The notes: generated by a model not told the origin, from the letters alone. A DNA stretch of 15,095 nucleotides from JBGTBQ01 sp041749275 (GCA_041749275.1 JBGTBQ010000427.1:1-15095), one strand, 5' to 3'. Counted from the first letter of the stretch, positions 8,079 through 15,095 are shown. A program made the numbers and translations.

Positions 8079-10028
8079 TCAGTGAGCCGCCGCTTCAGTG
8101 TCGAGCAGTCGCGTGATGGTCTCGACCATCACGGAGATGTCCTGTGGCTTTCTGAGAAACACATCGGCGCCGGCTCCGAGCGCCTCATCCTCGCATTCGG
8201 TCGCCGAGATGATGACGACCGGCGTGTCCCGGCGGTGAGCAAGTTCGCGCACGCGCCGCACTAATTCGACGCCGCTCAGTCCCGGCAGGTGGTTGTCGAG
8301 CAGCAGCAGGTCGAGCTGCCCCTTGCCTTCGACTGCGGCGAGTGCCTGCATGCCGTCCGCAAATGCGACCACTTCCCAGCCTTCGAGTTCGAGCGTCTCC
8401 CTGACGGCCTCGGCCACGAGGTCGTTATCTTCGACATGGAGGACGCGGACGGGGCGCACTTTGCGTTCGACGCGGTGGTGCGGAGTGCTGCGCGGGGCGC
8501 GCAGGCGGATGATGCTGCGACGGCGCGGGACGATGGGCGTGCGCGCGTGCAGGAGATTCTTGTGCCGGTTGTTGAGAAGCGCGATCAGCGTCTGGTAATG
8601 CTCGAAGCCGAGCATCTGCGCCGCGCGTGAGACGACGCCCTCCGCCTCCTTGAGCGCGCGCTCGATCAGCGCGGCCTCGTAGCGCCGCACTTCCTTCTTC
8701 AACGAGAACCCATCCCACCCGCGCGGCAACGGCGCGAAGAACACTTCGGCGCTAGCGGCAGCCGGTTGCGGCGTCTCCGTCAACGCGGACGTAGCGTTCA
8801 GCGCGATCCGCGCACAGGCATTTAAGCGCGCTAATAGATCGGCGTTGCGCGCGCCGTTGAGGAGAGAATCGGCGCGGTTGTAAAGCTCGATCAACTCGTC
8901 CGCCGTCAAGCGACCACCGAGTTCTTCGATGACGTAGAGCACGGCTTGCCCAGCGCCTTCACGGTCGCCTGCCATCTCCGCCGTCTCAGCGGCGCGCAGG
9001 AGCGCTCGCCGAGCGCTTTCGGGTTGGCTGATGCGGGCGAGGACGACGCCGTGCGTCCGCAGCGCTTCGGCTAACAGCGCGTGCTCGTCGCCTTTTTCAA
9101 GCGCGCGCATTGCTGAACGCGCGAATCTTTCCGCCTCGACGAAACGGCCCTCGGCGGTGAGTGCGCGGGCGCGCGTGTCGTCTACCTGCGCCATGCTGCC
9201 GCTGTCGTTCAGTCGCGCGAATAGACGCCGCGCGCGATCCAGATGCTCGTAAGCTTCGGCGAACCTGCCGATGGTCGAGAAGAGAAATCCGAGATTGTTC
9301 TCCACGCGGGCGCAGTATCGTATGTGCCCGGCCTGCTCGAAGTGGAAGCTGGCGGCGGCATACTCGACCAGCGCCCGATCCCTGTAGTCGTCGCGTTCTT
9401 CTTCCCGGCTGAGGTTTTCTAGGACGTTGGCGAGACCGTTATGGAATTTCCCCCGCAACGCATGGTTGTCGCTCACCTCGAAGAGGGGCACCGCTTCGGT
9501 GTAAATCCTAAGCGCGTCGTTATGGCGGAGGGCCGTCTTCTCAACAATGGCGCTACGGAGAAGGGTGACCGCCTTCAGTTCGCCGTCGCCATCGCCCAGC
9601 CCCCGAAACACTTCCCGCAGCATGACGCGGGCCTCGTCAAATGCTCCCTGACGCCAGTAGCAGAGCGCGAGATCCACCAAGGCTTCGGAGACCTTTTGGT
9701 TCTCACGCATCAACTCGAAGATGGAGACGCTCTCGCTGATAAGGTCTTTCGCTGTCTCTTGCGCAGCTTCGATTTGCCTAGCGCTCCCGATGCTTCCGGT
9801 GAGTCTACCAACCGCGAGAAGCACTTCCGCCGCAGCACGCCGGTCAAGGCCGTCCAGCGCGGGGCGCTCGCCGACCCGCTGCCAGACTTCTCTTAGCGCG
9901 GCGCGCGCTCCCTCGAAATCACCCGATTCTTCGAGTTCTTTACTGAGCCGACAGCGCAATGTCACCCGTTCGGAGCGGGTGACGGCGGGGTCAGCAATTT
10001 GGTGAAGTAGTTGAATCGCTAAATCCAT
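8079..10028 (-). CDS. TPR-repeat regulator with Fis-type HTH and C-terminal response-regulator receiver domain
   Basis: The product is 649 residues from the ATG at 10028; the frame is open for 29 more codons, but that part is unlike a TPR start, and AAAGG lies upstream of the chosen ATG. Residues 1 to about 425 are helical TPR-like repeats (for example ALVDLALCYWRQGAFDEARV, VENNLGFLFSTIGRFAEAYE), a protein- or peptide-binding solenoid. Residues about 446-495 are a Fis/HTH_8-type DNA-binding helix-turn-helix (LIERALKEAEGVVSRAAQML). Residues 525-649 are a receiver domain: acidic pocket E533-D534, phospho-acceptor Asp578 in LLLLDNHLPG, conserved Thr610 (IISAT) and Lys627 (RKP). All phosphorylation residues are present, so a histidine kinase elsewhere probably controls it. 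The order TPR-HTH-receiver is unusual, since receivers normally come first. It is divergent from a small secreted peptide gene. Confidence 0.88.
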   Translation of the reverse strand: MDLAIQLLHQIADPAVTRSERVTLRCRLSKELEESGDFEGARAALREVWQRVGERPALDGLDRRAAAEVLLAVGRLTGSIGSARQIEAAQETAKDLISESVSIFELMRENQKVSEALVDLALCYWRQGAFDEARVMLREVFRGLGDGDGELKAVTLLRSAIVEKTALRHNDALRIYTEAVPLFEVSDNHALRGKFHNGLANVLENLSREEERDDYRDRALVEYAAASFHFEQAGHIRYCARVENNLGFLFSTIGRFAEAYEHLDRARRLFARLNDSGSMAQVDDTRARALTAEGRFVEAERFARSAMRALEKGDEHALLAEALRTHGVVLARISQPESARRALLRAAETAEMAGDREGAGQAVLYVIEELGGRLTADELIELYNRADSLLNGARNADLLARLNACARIALNATSALTETPQPAAASAEVFFAPLPRGWDGFSLKKEVRRYEAALIERALKEAEGVVSRAAQMLGFEHYQTLIALLNNRHKNLLHARTPIVPRRRSIIRLRAPRSTPHHRVERKVRPVRVLHVEDNDLVAEAVRETLELEGWEVVAFADGMQALAAVEGKGQLDLLLLDNHLPGLSGVELVRRVRELAHRRDTPVVIISATECEDEALGAGADVFLRKPQDISVMVETITRLLDTEAAAH

Positions 10029-10198
10029 GTGAGGGCAGCCTTTCTCTGTGGTTACAAAATAATTTGCATTACGCCGCGGAAAGGCGCATTCTACCCGCCG
10101 TATCGGAAGATGCACCTATTAGTTCGGCCTCGAATGGCCTGCTTTTGGCTGGTTCTCATTTCCAGTCGCAACTCACAACTTCAACTTAGGAGAACATC

Positions 10199-10435
10199 AT
10201 GAAAAGCTTGCGTAATTTCTTCGCGGTCACGCTGCTGGTACTCACGCTTGGCCTCCCAGCTTTCGCTGACGGTCAGATGGAAACCCCGAAGCCGCAGGGC
10301 GCGCCAGTGACGGTGACCGATGTCCCGACGGCGCTGGACGGCCAGATGGAAACCCCGCAATCGCGGGATGGCCAGATGGAAACCCCGCTGATGATAGCGT
10401 TGAGAGTGATTGAAAACGTCTTGGCATTGATCTAA
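10199..10435 (+). CDS. Small exported peptide precursor with three DGQMETP repeats
   Basis: The product is 78 residues; the ATG has AGGAGA (10188-10193) five bases upstream. Residues 1-23 are a clear signal peptide (basic MKSLR, a hydrophobic core, AFA cleavage site). Predicted cleavage leaves a mature N-terminus beginning exactly with the first DGQMETP (24-30); further copies are at 47-53 and 57-63. The three DNA copies (10268, 10337 and 10367) are 21 bases each and differ only by synonymous changes in the first two codons. The C-terminus (LMIALRVIENVLALI) is hydrophobic and could insert in a membrane. I do not recognise a family; short secreted proteins with G-Q-x-x-T-P-like repeats seem frequent in Acidobacteriota genomes from memory. 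A secreted or processed signal peptide for the divergent TPR regulator is a hypothesis. Confidence 0.8.
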   Translation: MKSLRNFFAVTLLVLTLGLPAFADGQMETPKPQGAPVTVTDVPTALDGQMETPQSRDGQMETPLMIALRVIENVLALI

Positions 10436-10673
10436 GACAAATCCCACGAGCCTCAAAGCTAAGAACTGCCTTAGCTCCATGCGCGGGCGGTTCGGGATTG
10501 GTGTGTCCGAAAGTAAGCGCCGAAAAGCCATGATGCCTGGCGAGGAGGCACTCAATGAGGGCAGATTAACCCGCAACCGCGCAGAAAGCAACAAATTTCT
10601 TGGCCTTGCGCGGTAGCCCGCCTCTGACCTCCTTCATGGCGGGTCGAGATAGATGTGACTGCCCGCGCCATCT
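10436..10673. other. Intergenic stretch with two stem-loops between convergent genes
   Basis: No convincing gene is present. One structure pairs AATCCC (10440-10445) with GGGATT (10494-10499), enclosing GAACTGCC (10463-10470) with GGCGGTTC (10486-10493, one wobble pair), just after the peptide stop. A second has ACCGCGCA (10576-10583) against TGCGCGGT (10607-10614), with an inner AGAAA/TTTCT pairing. Neither has a U-tract. They may serve as 3' ends of the convergent peptide and AAA+ transcripts. A 27-codon ORF starting with an ATG near 10530 is too short and featureless to call. Confidence 0.45.
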
Positions 10674-13600
10674 TCAGGAAATCAGGTCGAAGTCGCCGCC
10701 GAGCACGCGCTCGATCTTGCCGGTGCGCCAACCGCGCGCCGAGTCGCGGACGAGCGGGGAAGGCTCTTCACGATAACGGCGGACGACTGCCTGCGTCGTG
10801 CCTGCGTCCGGCGCGACGAGTGCGCGCTCGGCTTGGCGGCGTAAAGCCCCGTCGCCGTGTCCCGCCGGCTCGTCCGGCTGCGCGACCACGCTCACGATGG
10901 CTTTTGCGCGGTTGAAAGATTTCTCGTCCTGCGGCGTCTCCAACACGTGTAAGCCTGCTTCAGGCCGGAGGATCGAGTAAGCGCCGAAGCCTGACACGGC
11001 GACGAGCGCGCGATAACCCCGGCGCGCGCCGGCTTCGTCGTTATCGCCGCTCACGTCCTCCCTCTCTTCGAGCAGCTCGAAGCGCATCCGTCGCTTCTCG
11101 GCCCAGTTGCGATACATCGCCGTCAGCCGGCGCGCGAGACGGTCGCTGGTCGCGCCATCTGCTCCGGCTTCGCGGCTCGCGCGCACCGAGAGGAAGGCGT
11201 CGCGCGGCTCGCCCGCCGCCAGCCCCTTGAGCGCCGTGCCGACGAGGTAGAGCTGTTCGGCCACGCGCGCCACCATGCCCGGCGGAAACTGTCTGCGGTC
11301 ACGCGAGCCGGTCAGACGTGCGAGGAGCGACCCCGCGGTGTCGAGTCCCGCCTCGATGCGATCCATATACTCGGCGAGTCCGAGTACGCTGAAGCGTCCG
11401 GGCGAATCCCAGAAGCCGGGGGCCTGCGTCGCTTCGAGCGCCGCGCTTTTGCGTTCGCGCCACTCCTCGGCCTCCGTCCGGTCTGAGAGTTCGCGGTAGA
11501 CGCGCTGGAGAAATTGCACCTCATCGGGCGTGCCGCGCGCGTCGAGCGCGATGGCTTCGAGGCGTAACTCGCCGCCGGCGCTTTCCGTCTCTTCCAACAA
11601 CTCCGCCGCATCGTCCGGCTTCAACTCTTCTTCGGGCGCGTCCGGGTCAACGAACTGGACGGCGATGCTTTCGCCGTCGGGCGCGGAACGGACGAAGAGA
11701 AACTGGTCGCCTTCGGGGAACTGGTGGTTGACAATCGTCAGGGCGAGCGGTGAGAGCACGTAGCGCTCGACGGCGCGTTTCAGCGGTCGCGCGCCGAGGT
11801 CGGCGGTGAAGCCCTTGTGTAACAAAAACTCGATGGCCGACTCGTCCCACTCGACCGCCCACTGGCGCATCCGCAGTCCGCGCCGGCGCAGCACGTCGTT
11901 CAGCTCCTTTCGCAAAAGCTCGCGCATCACGCCGAGACCGAGCGGGCGGAAGACGACGACGCGGTCAATGCGGTTGACGAACTCGCGTCGGAACGAACGA
12001 CCGACGGCGCGCTCGACGCCCGCGGAAGTGAACCGAGCCTGCTCGCCGGAGAAGCCGACGGTCGCGCCGTGCGGCAAGGTCGCGCCCAAATTAGAGGTCA
12101 TAATGACGACGCAGTGGCGGAAGTCCGCCGTGTTGCCGCGACGATCCGTCAGACGCCCATCGTCGAAGACTTGCAGAAACAAGTCCCACACGTTCGAGTG
12201 CGCTTTCTCGAACTCGTCGAGAAGGACGACCGAGAACGGTTGCTTGCGAATGAGGTTGACGAGAGCCGCGCTCTCGCTCGTCTCCTGCGACTCGCCGAGC
12301 ACGCGGTCGAGCGATTCGGGCGTCTGGAACTCGCTCATGTCGAGGCGGATCATGCGCTCCGGCGAGCCGAAGAGAAATTCGGCGAGCGTCTTGGCGATCT
12401 CGGTCTTGCCCGTCCCCGTCGGGCCGACGAAGAGAAAGACGCCCTGCGGTCGGGTCGGGTCGGTGAGTCCCGCCTTAATCATCGCCACGCGCTCGATGAG
12501 ACAATCCACCGCTTCGGGCTGTCCGAGCACGCGCCGCTCGAAGAAGGCGCGCAGCTCCGCGAGGTCGAGTCCCTCGCGTTCGTCGAGGATGCTCACGGGC
12601 AAGCCCGTCAACTGCGAGAGCGTGACGAGCAGATCGTCGAGCGTGATCTCTCGCGTCTGCCCTTCTCCTTCCGCGCCCATTCGCCGGCGCGTGGCTTCGA
12701 GGAAGAGCAGCAGATTGCCGGGCGCGGCCTTGTCGCCGAGATACTGCTTGGCGAGTTGGAACGCCTCCTGAAGCGTCTCTTCCGAGATGCGCCGGACGCG
12801 GCTGCTGTTATCATTCGTCGCCGCGCCCACGCCCGCCGCTTTCCCTGACTGACTTGTTTCCGCCGTCGTCGCGCTTGCCGCCCAACGCCTGCCGAGTTCC
12901 AACGTCTCGCTATCGCCGAGCGGCGCGACGCGGCAGGTCTGCATCGCGGCGCGAAGCTTCGGGCGCAATCGGACAAGCTGTTCATAAGCGGCGGTCGGAA
13001 CTTCGCCGACGACCTTGACCAGCCCGCTCTCGACGTGCGGGAGCAAGAGGTCGAGCACGCCCGTCGGACTATATTGATGGCGACCCGCCCACAACGTTTC
13101 GTGAAAGTTCGGGATGACCCACAGCACGCGCTTGCCGCCAATCTGCCGGACGAGCGACTGCACGCGTCCTTCGAGCTGGCCGATGTACTGCTGCCCCGAC
13201 ATCACGTCGCCCGCGCTCGCCTGAAAGACCGTCCAACGCTCTCTTTGCAGTCGCCGCGCGAGCGCACGCAAGGTCGCCGTCTTCCCCACGCCGGAATCAC
13301 CCACGAGCAGGACGGAGCGCGCCGGCTCTTTCGTCAACGCCGTCTCCAACTCGCGCACGCGTTCGGCGACCGGGTCGAGCAGCACGACCTCGCCGCCTTC
13401 CTCGCCACGCGGCTCCCACACGCGACCGAACGACTTCAGGAATTCGAGGTCAACACGCTCACCGCGCCAGCGCGCGAACTCTTCGCGCAGGGTCGCCGAA
13501 AGCGCGTCGCCCAAATCGTCGAGCACGTTCGCCACGTCACCCACTTGTTCGTCACTGAGATTGTTGCGCGAGACGTGTTCCAGCAGGTCGTCGAGCGAGA

Positions 13601-14321
13601 CGGTCTCGCCCGCGGCGAGGCGTCCCGCGACGAACTCACGCAGCGCCTGCGCCGGGACGAACTCGCGCCAGCTCGAGTTCACGCGCGCCAGCAGTTCGGC
13701 GAGGATGGGGCGGCGCGCTCGCGCGTCCAACGCACGCAGCGCGAAGTAACGCGGCCAGTAATAATAATCGTTGATGCCGCTCAGGAGCGACGCGGAGATG
13801 TCGTCCGCGCCGTCGCCCCGCGCGAGCGCTTCGAGCGCCATGCAGCCCACCACCACGTTCGGCCCGCGCGAGTAGCTTAGGAGGTCTTCCGTCGTGTAAG
13901 CCTCGCCCCGAAGCATCTCGACGCCCTTCAGAAACTTTTCATGCGCGAGCAGGTCTTTCGGCTGCGAGCTGCGGTTGAAAAAATCATCCATGGCCCACGC
14001 CAGCGCATAGACATCCGTCTCGCCGCCCGCGTCCGCGCCGACGGTCTCCGGCTCCGGAAATGCCGGCGGCGCATCCTCGACACGAAAGACTTCATCAGCC
14101 GCGACGGCTCCCACGGTTGTTTCAGGTTCCGCTTGCGTCAGCGGCGAGGTCTGCTCGGCGATGTGCCGCGCCGCATCGGCGTCCGGCAGAAGTCGCTGCG
14201 CGTCTTCGATTCGCTGCCGATGGCGCACGTGCTCGATGTCGAGCGCGACGGCGAGATAGACGACGAGACCCACCGCGAGCAGGGACAGCAACACCAGACC
14301 GGCAATGATCCAGAGAGTCAT
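10674..14321 (-). CDS. Membrane-anchored double AAA+ Clp-type ATPase fused to a GGQ-less release-factor-2-like domain
   Basis: The product is 1215 residues from the ATG at 14321; a TTG three codons earlier is possible, and neither has a ribosome binding site. Residues 1-30 are a transmembrane anchor (MTLWIIAGLVLL...) in place of the Clp N-domain. Residues about 95-300 are helical and unrecognised. AAA+ module 1 has Walker A GDSGVGKT (341-348) and pore residue Tyr379 (QYIG), but Walker B is VIPNFH and the arginine fingers are Ala458-Ala459. Module 2 has Walker A GPTGTGKT (633-640), Walker B LLDEFEKAH, sensor TSN (742-744), Arg784 (EFVNRID) and sensor-2 GARPLKR (843-849). VGF at 755-757 sits where ClpC/ClpA dock ClpP. 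From about residue 930 the protein follows RF2: a PGFWD-SPGR element, MYRNWAEKRRMRFELLEE, SGFGAYSILRPEAGLH, and an RF2-like terminus VVRRYREEPSPLVRDSARG. It lacks GGQ. Ribosome-linked unfolding at the membrane is inferred. Confidence 0.9.
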   Translation of the reverse strand: MTLWIIAGLVLLSLLAVGLVVYLAVALDIEHVRHRQRIEDAQRLLPDADAARHIAEQTSPLTQAEPETTVGAVAADEVFRVEDAPPAFPEPETVGADAGGETDVYALAWAMDDFFNRSSQPKDLLAHEKFLKGVEMLRGEAYTTEDLLSYSRGPNVVVGCMALEALARGDGADDISASLLSGINDYYYWPRYFALRALDARARRPILAELLARVNSSWREFVPAQALREFVAGRLAAGETVSLDDLLEHVSRNNLSDEQVGDVANVLDDLGDALSATLREEFARWRGERVDLEFLKSFGRVWEPRGEEGGEVVLLDPVAERVRELETALTKEPARSVLLVGDSGVGKTATLRALARRLQRERWTVFQASAGDVMSGQQYIGQLEGRVQSLVRQIGGKRVLWVIPNFHETLWAGRHQYSPTGVLDLLLPHVESGLVKVVGEVPTAAYEQLVRLRPKLRAAMQTCRVAPLGDSETLELGRRWAASATTAETSQSGKAAGVGAATNDNSSRVRRISEETLQEAFQLAKQYLGDKAAPGNLLLFLEATRRRMGAEGEGQTREITLDDLLVTLSQLTGLPVSILDEREGLDLAELRAFFERRVLGQPEAVDCLIERVAMIKAGLTDPTRPQGVFLFVGPTGTGKTEIAKTLAEFLFGSPERMIRLDMSEFQTPESLDRVLGESQETSESAALVNLIRKQPFSVVLLDEFEKAHSNVWDLFLQVFDDGRLTDRRGNTADFRHCVVIMTSNLGATLPHGATVGFSGEQARFTSAGVERAVGRSFRREFVNRIDRVVVFRPLGLGVMRELLRKELNDVLRRRGLRMRQWAVEWDESAIEFLLHKGFTADLGARPLKRAVERYVLSPLALTIVNHQFPEGDQFLFVRSAPDGESIAVQFVDPDAPEEELKPDDAAELLEETESAGGELRLEAIALDARGTPDEVQFLQRVYRELSDRTEAEEWRERKSAALEATQAPGFWDSPGRFSVLGLAEYMDRIEAGLDTAGSLLARLTGSRDRRQFPPGMVARVAEQLYLVGTALKGLAAGEPRDAFLSVRASREAGADGATSDRLARRLTAMYRNWAEKRRMRFELLEEREDVSGDNDEAGARRGYRALVAVSGFGAYSILRPEAGLHVLETPQDEKSFNRAKAIVSVVAQPDEPAGHGDGALRRQAERALVAPDAGTTQAVVRRYREEPSPLVRDSARGWRTGKIERVLGGDFDLIS

Positions 14322-14356
14322 CGTGAGCAAAAAGAAAGTCGGAAATCAGGAGCCAG

Positions 14357-14431
14357 AAGGATGAAGGATGAAGAGAAAAGCGTCAACTCGAAGGCCGCGC
14401 TTTCATCCTTCATCCTTCATCCTTCATCCTT
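14357..14431. repeat. Heptamer tandem repeat (CATCCTT)4 with inverted copy (AAGGATG)2
   Basis: Four exact CATCCTT units run from 14404 to 14431. An inverted array of two AAGGATG units plus AAG lies at 14357-14373. The two arrays can pair over 17 bases in at least two registers. The direct array covers the end of the acetyltransferase gene, encoding its last residues KDEG and the stop. Heptamer arrays of this kind can change copy number by slippage, and 7 is not a multiple of 3. The element occupies most of the gap before the AAA+ start. Confidence 0.9.
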
Positions 14432-14991
14432 GCTCTTCCCCGCCAGTCTTCGGCGAGGATGGCCCAGCGCTCGTGGTCGCGCCAGCGACCGGCGATCTTG
14501 AGATAGCGGCGTGAGAAGCCTTCGCGCGCGAATCCGGCGCGGCGCGCGAGTGCGATGGAGGCGACGTTGTCGGGCTGGATGTTCGCCTCGACGCGGTGCA
14601 GCTTCAGCATGTCGAAGGAGTGGGCGAGCACGAGTTGAAGCGCTTCGGTCATGTAGCCGCGCCCCGCATCGAGCGCTCCGACATAGTAGCCCAGATAGGC
14701 GCTTTGAAAACCGCCGCGCACGATCTCACTCAGGTTGAAGACGCCGACGATCCGTCCGTCCTCCCGGCGGCAGGCGAGCATACCCACGAAGTTCACGCGG
14801 CGGCAACGTTCCAGATACCCGTCGAATTCGTCGGGCGTGACGGGCGGCGCGGCCCATCTCCGGTGAAAGCTCGCGCTCGCGCGCGTCAACGAGAGAAACT
14901 CGTCGCGGTCGCCGGCCCTCGGCGCGCGGATCAGAACCCGCGCACCCGCGCGGATAAAGCCGCCGCGCCCACTCACGACGGATGTTTTCAT
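14410..14991 (-). CDS. RimJ/RimL-type GNAT N-acetyltransferase
   Basis: The product is 193 residues from the ATG at 14991; no clear ribosome binding site is seen. It follows the RimJ/RimL (Acetyltransf_3) pattern: RVLIRAPRAGDRDEFLSL at the start, an N-acceptor-side segment (RRWAAPPVTPDEFDGYLERC), strands VGMLACRREDGRIVGVFNL, then GYYVGALDAGRGYMTEALQ (101-119), containing the acetyl-CoA pyrophosphate loop, and VEANIQPDNVASIALARRAG (134-153), which forms the back of the cofactor site. Members acetylate protein N-termini, classically ribosomal proteins S5 and L12, or small molecules; the substrate here is unknown. It is upstream of and co-directional with the AAA+/RF2-like gene (88-base gap), so co-transcription is plausible. 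The C-terminal KDEG and the stop come from the heptamer repeat, so its terminus may vary. Confidence 0.9.
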   Translation of the reverse strand: MKTSVVSGRGGFIRAGARVLIRAPRAGDRDEFLSLTRASASFHRRWAAPPVTPDEFDGYLERCRRVNFVGMLACRREDGRIVGVFNLSEIVRGGFQSAYLGYYVGALDAGRGYMTEALQLVLAHSFDMLKLHRVEANIQPDNVASIALARRAGFAREGFSRRYLKIAGRWRDHERWAILAEDWRGRARMKDEG

Positions 14992-15016
14992 GCGCGAAGA
15001 TTAACAGATGTTGGAA

Positions 15017-15056
15017 GCGGCTCGTCATGCGAGTTGACGAGCCGCCGGCTGTTTTT
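15017..15056. terminator. Stem-loop at the right edge, possible terminator
   Basis: A perfect 11-bp stem, GCGGCTCGTCA (15017-15027) with TGACGAGCCGC (15035-15045), has a 7-base loop. On the + strand TTTTT follows after six bases (15052-15056), which is a little far for a classic terminator. Read leftward the stem would lie at or just past the end of a gene entering from the right, but without a U-tract. At least two leftward frames are open to the window edge (stops at 15025-15027 and 15056-15058), so I cannot say which is the real C-terminus of that neighbour. Confidence 0.5.
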
Positions 15057-15095
15057 CACCACGCGCCTTCCGCCATAAAAAGATCGCGCCGCCCG

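Noticed and set aside
10181..10594. Leftward frame of 137 codons with repeated GFHL motifs
   Set aside because: The GFHL repeats are the antisense reading of the DGQMETP-encoding repeats; the sense frame has a signal peptide and a ribosome binding site.
11806..12848. Long rightward open frames opposite the AAA+ gene
   Set aside because: Ser/Arg-rich or charged low-complexity translations antisense to clear Walker-motif coding sequence.
15025..15095. Possible C-terminus of a leftward gene entering from the right edge
   Set aside because: Several leftward frames are open and plausible over this short distance, so no single one can be supported.

Overview
The window is GC-rich (roughly two thirds G+C, with strong G/C preference at third codon positions) and densely coding. 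The gene content looks like an Acidobacteriota chromosome, probably class Blastocatellia: the tail of an SLH-type surface protein, a two-domain M16 peptidase, an M48 protease, a TPR/Fis-HTH/receiver regulator, small exported repeat peptides and dispersed palindromes between genes. This assignment is inference from gene style; there is no rRNA, tRNA or marker gene here to prove it. I see no integrase, transposase, CRISPR array or phage gene.

Left part (1-4530): the C-terminal end of an SLH-domain protein runs in from the left and ends at a strong terminator. A leftward M16 peptidase follows. Divergent from it is a translationally coupled pair, a six-helix membrane protein and a winged-helix regulator, read from a consensus-like promoter almost on top of the first start codon and closed by a terminator.

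Middle part (4530-8080): a small two-helix membrane protein is followed at once by a geranylgeranyl-reductase-family FAD enzyme whose N-terminus contains a G7 tract. Then comes a gap of about 425 bases with a perfect 32-bp inverted repeat and a possible 50-residue leftward ORF. A lipoprotein-like M48 metalloprotease with a PsbP-like C-terminal domain follows. A long foldable palindromic element separates it from the convergent regulator gene.

Right part (8079-15095): a leftward TPR-HTH-receiver regulator lies head-to-head with a tiny secreted peptide carrying three DGQMETP repeats, a layout reminiscent of peptide/TPR-receptor pairs. Next, a leftward RimJ/RimL-type acetyltransferase is followed by a very unusual 1215-residue protein: an N-terminal membrane anchor, a helical region, two Clp-type AAA+ modules and a C-terminal domain that reads as peptide chain release factor 2 with its GGQ catalytic domain removed. 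The two AAA+ modules are degenerate in complementary ways, and the second carries a VGF tripeptide where ClpC/ClpA place their ClpP-docking loop. The best candidate for an undescribed system is this putative membrane-bound, ribosome-directed unfoldase, possibly with the acetyltransferase. The peptide/TPR-regulator pair comes second.
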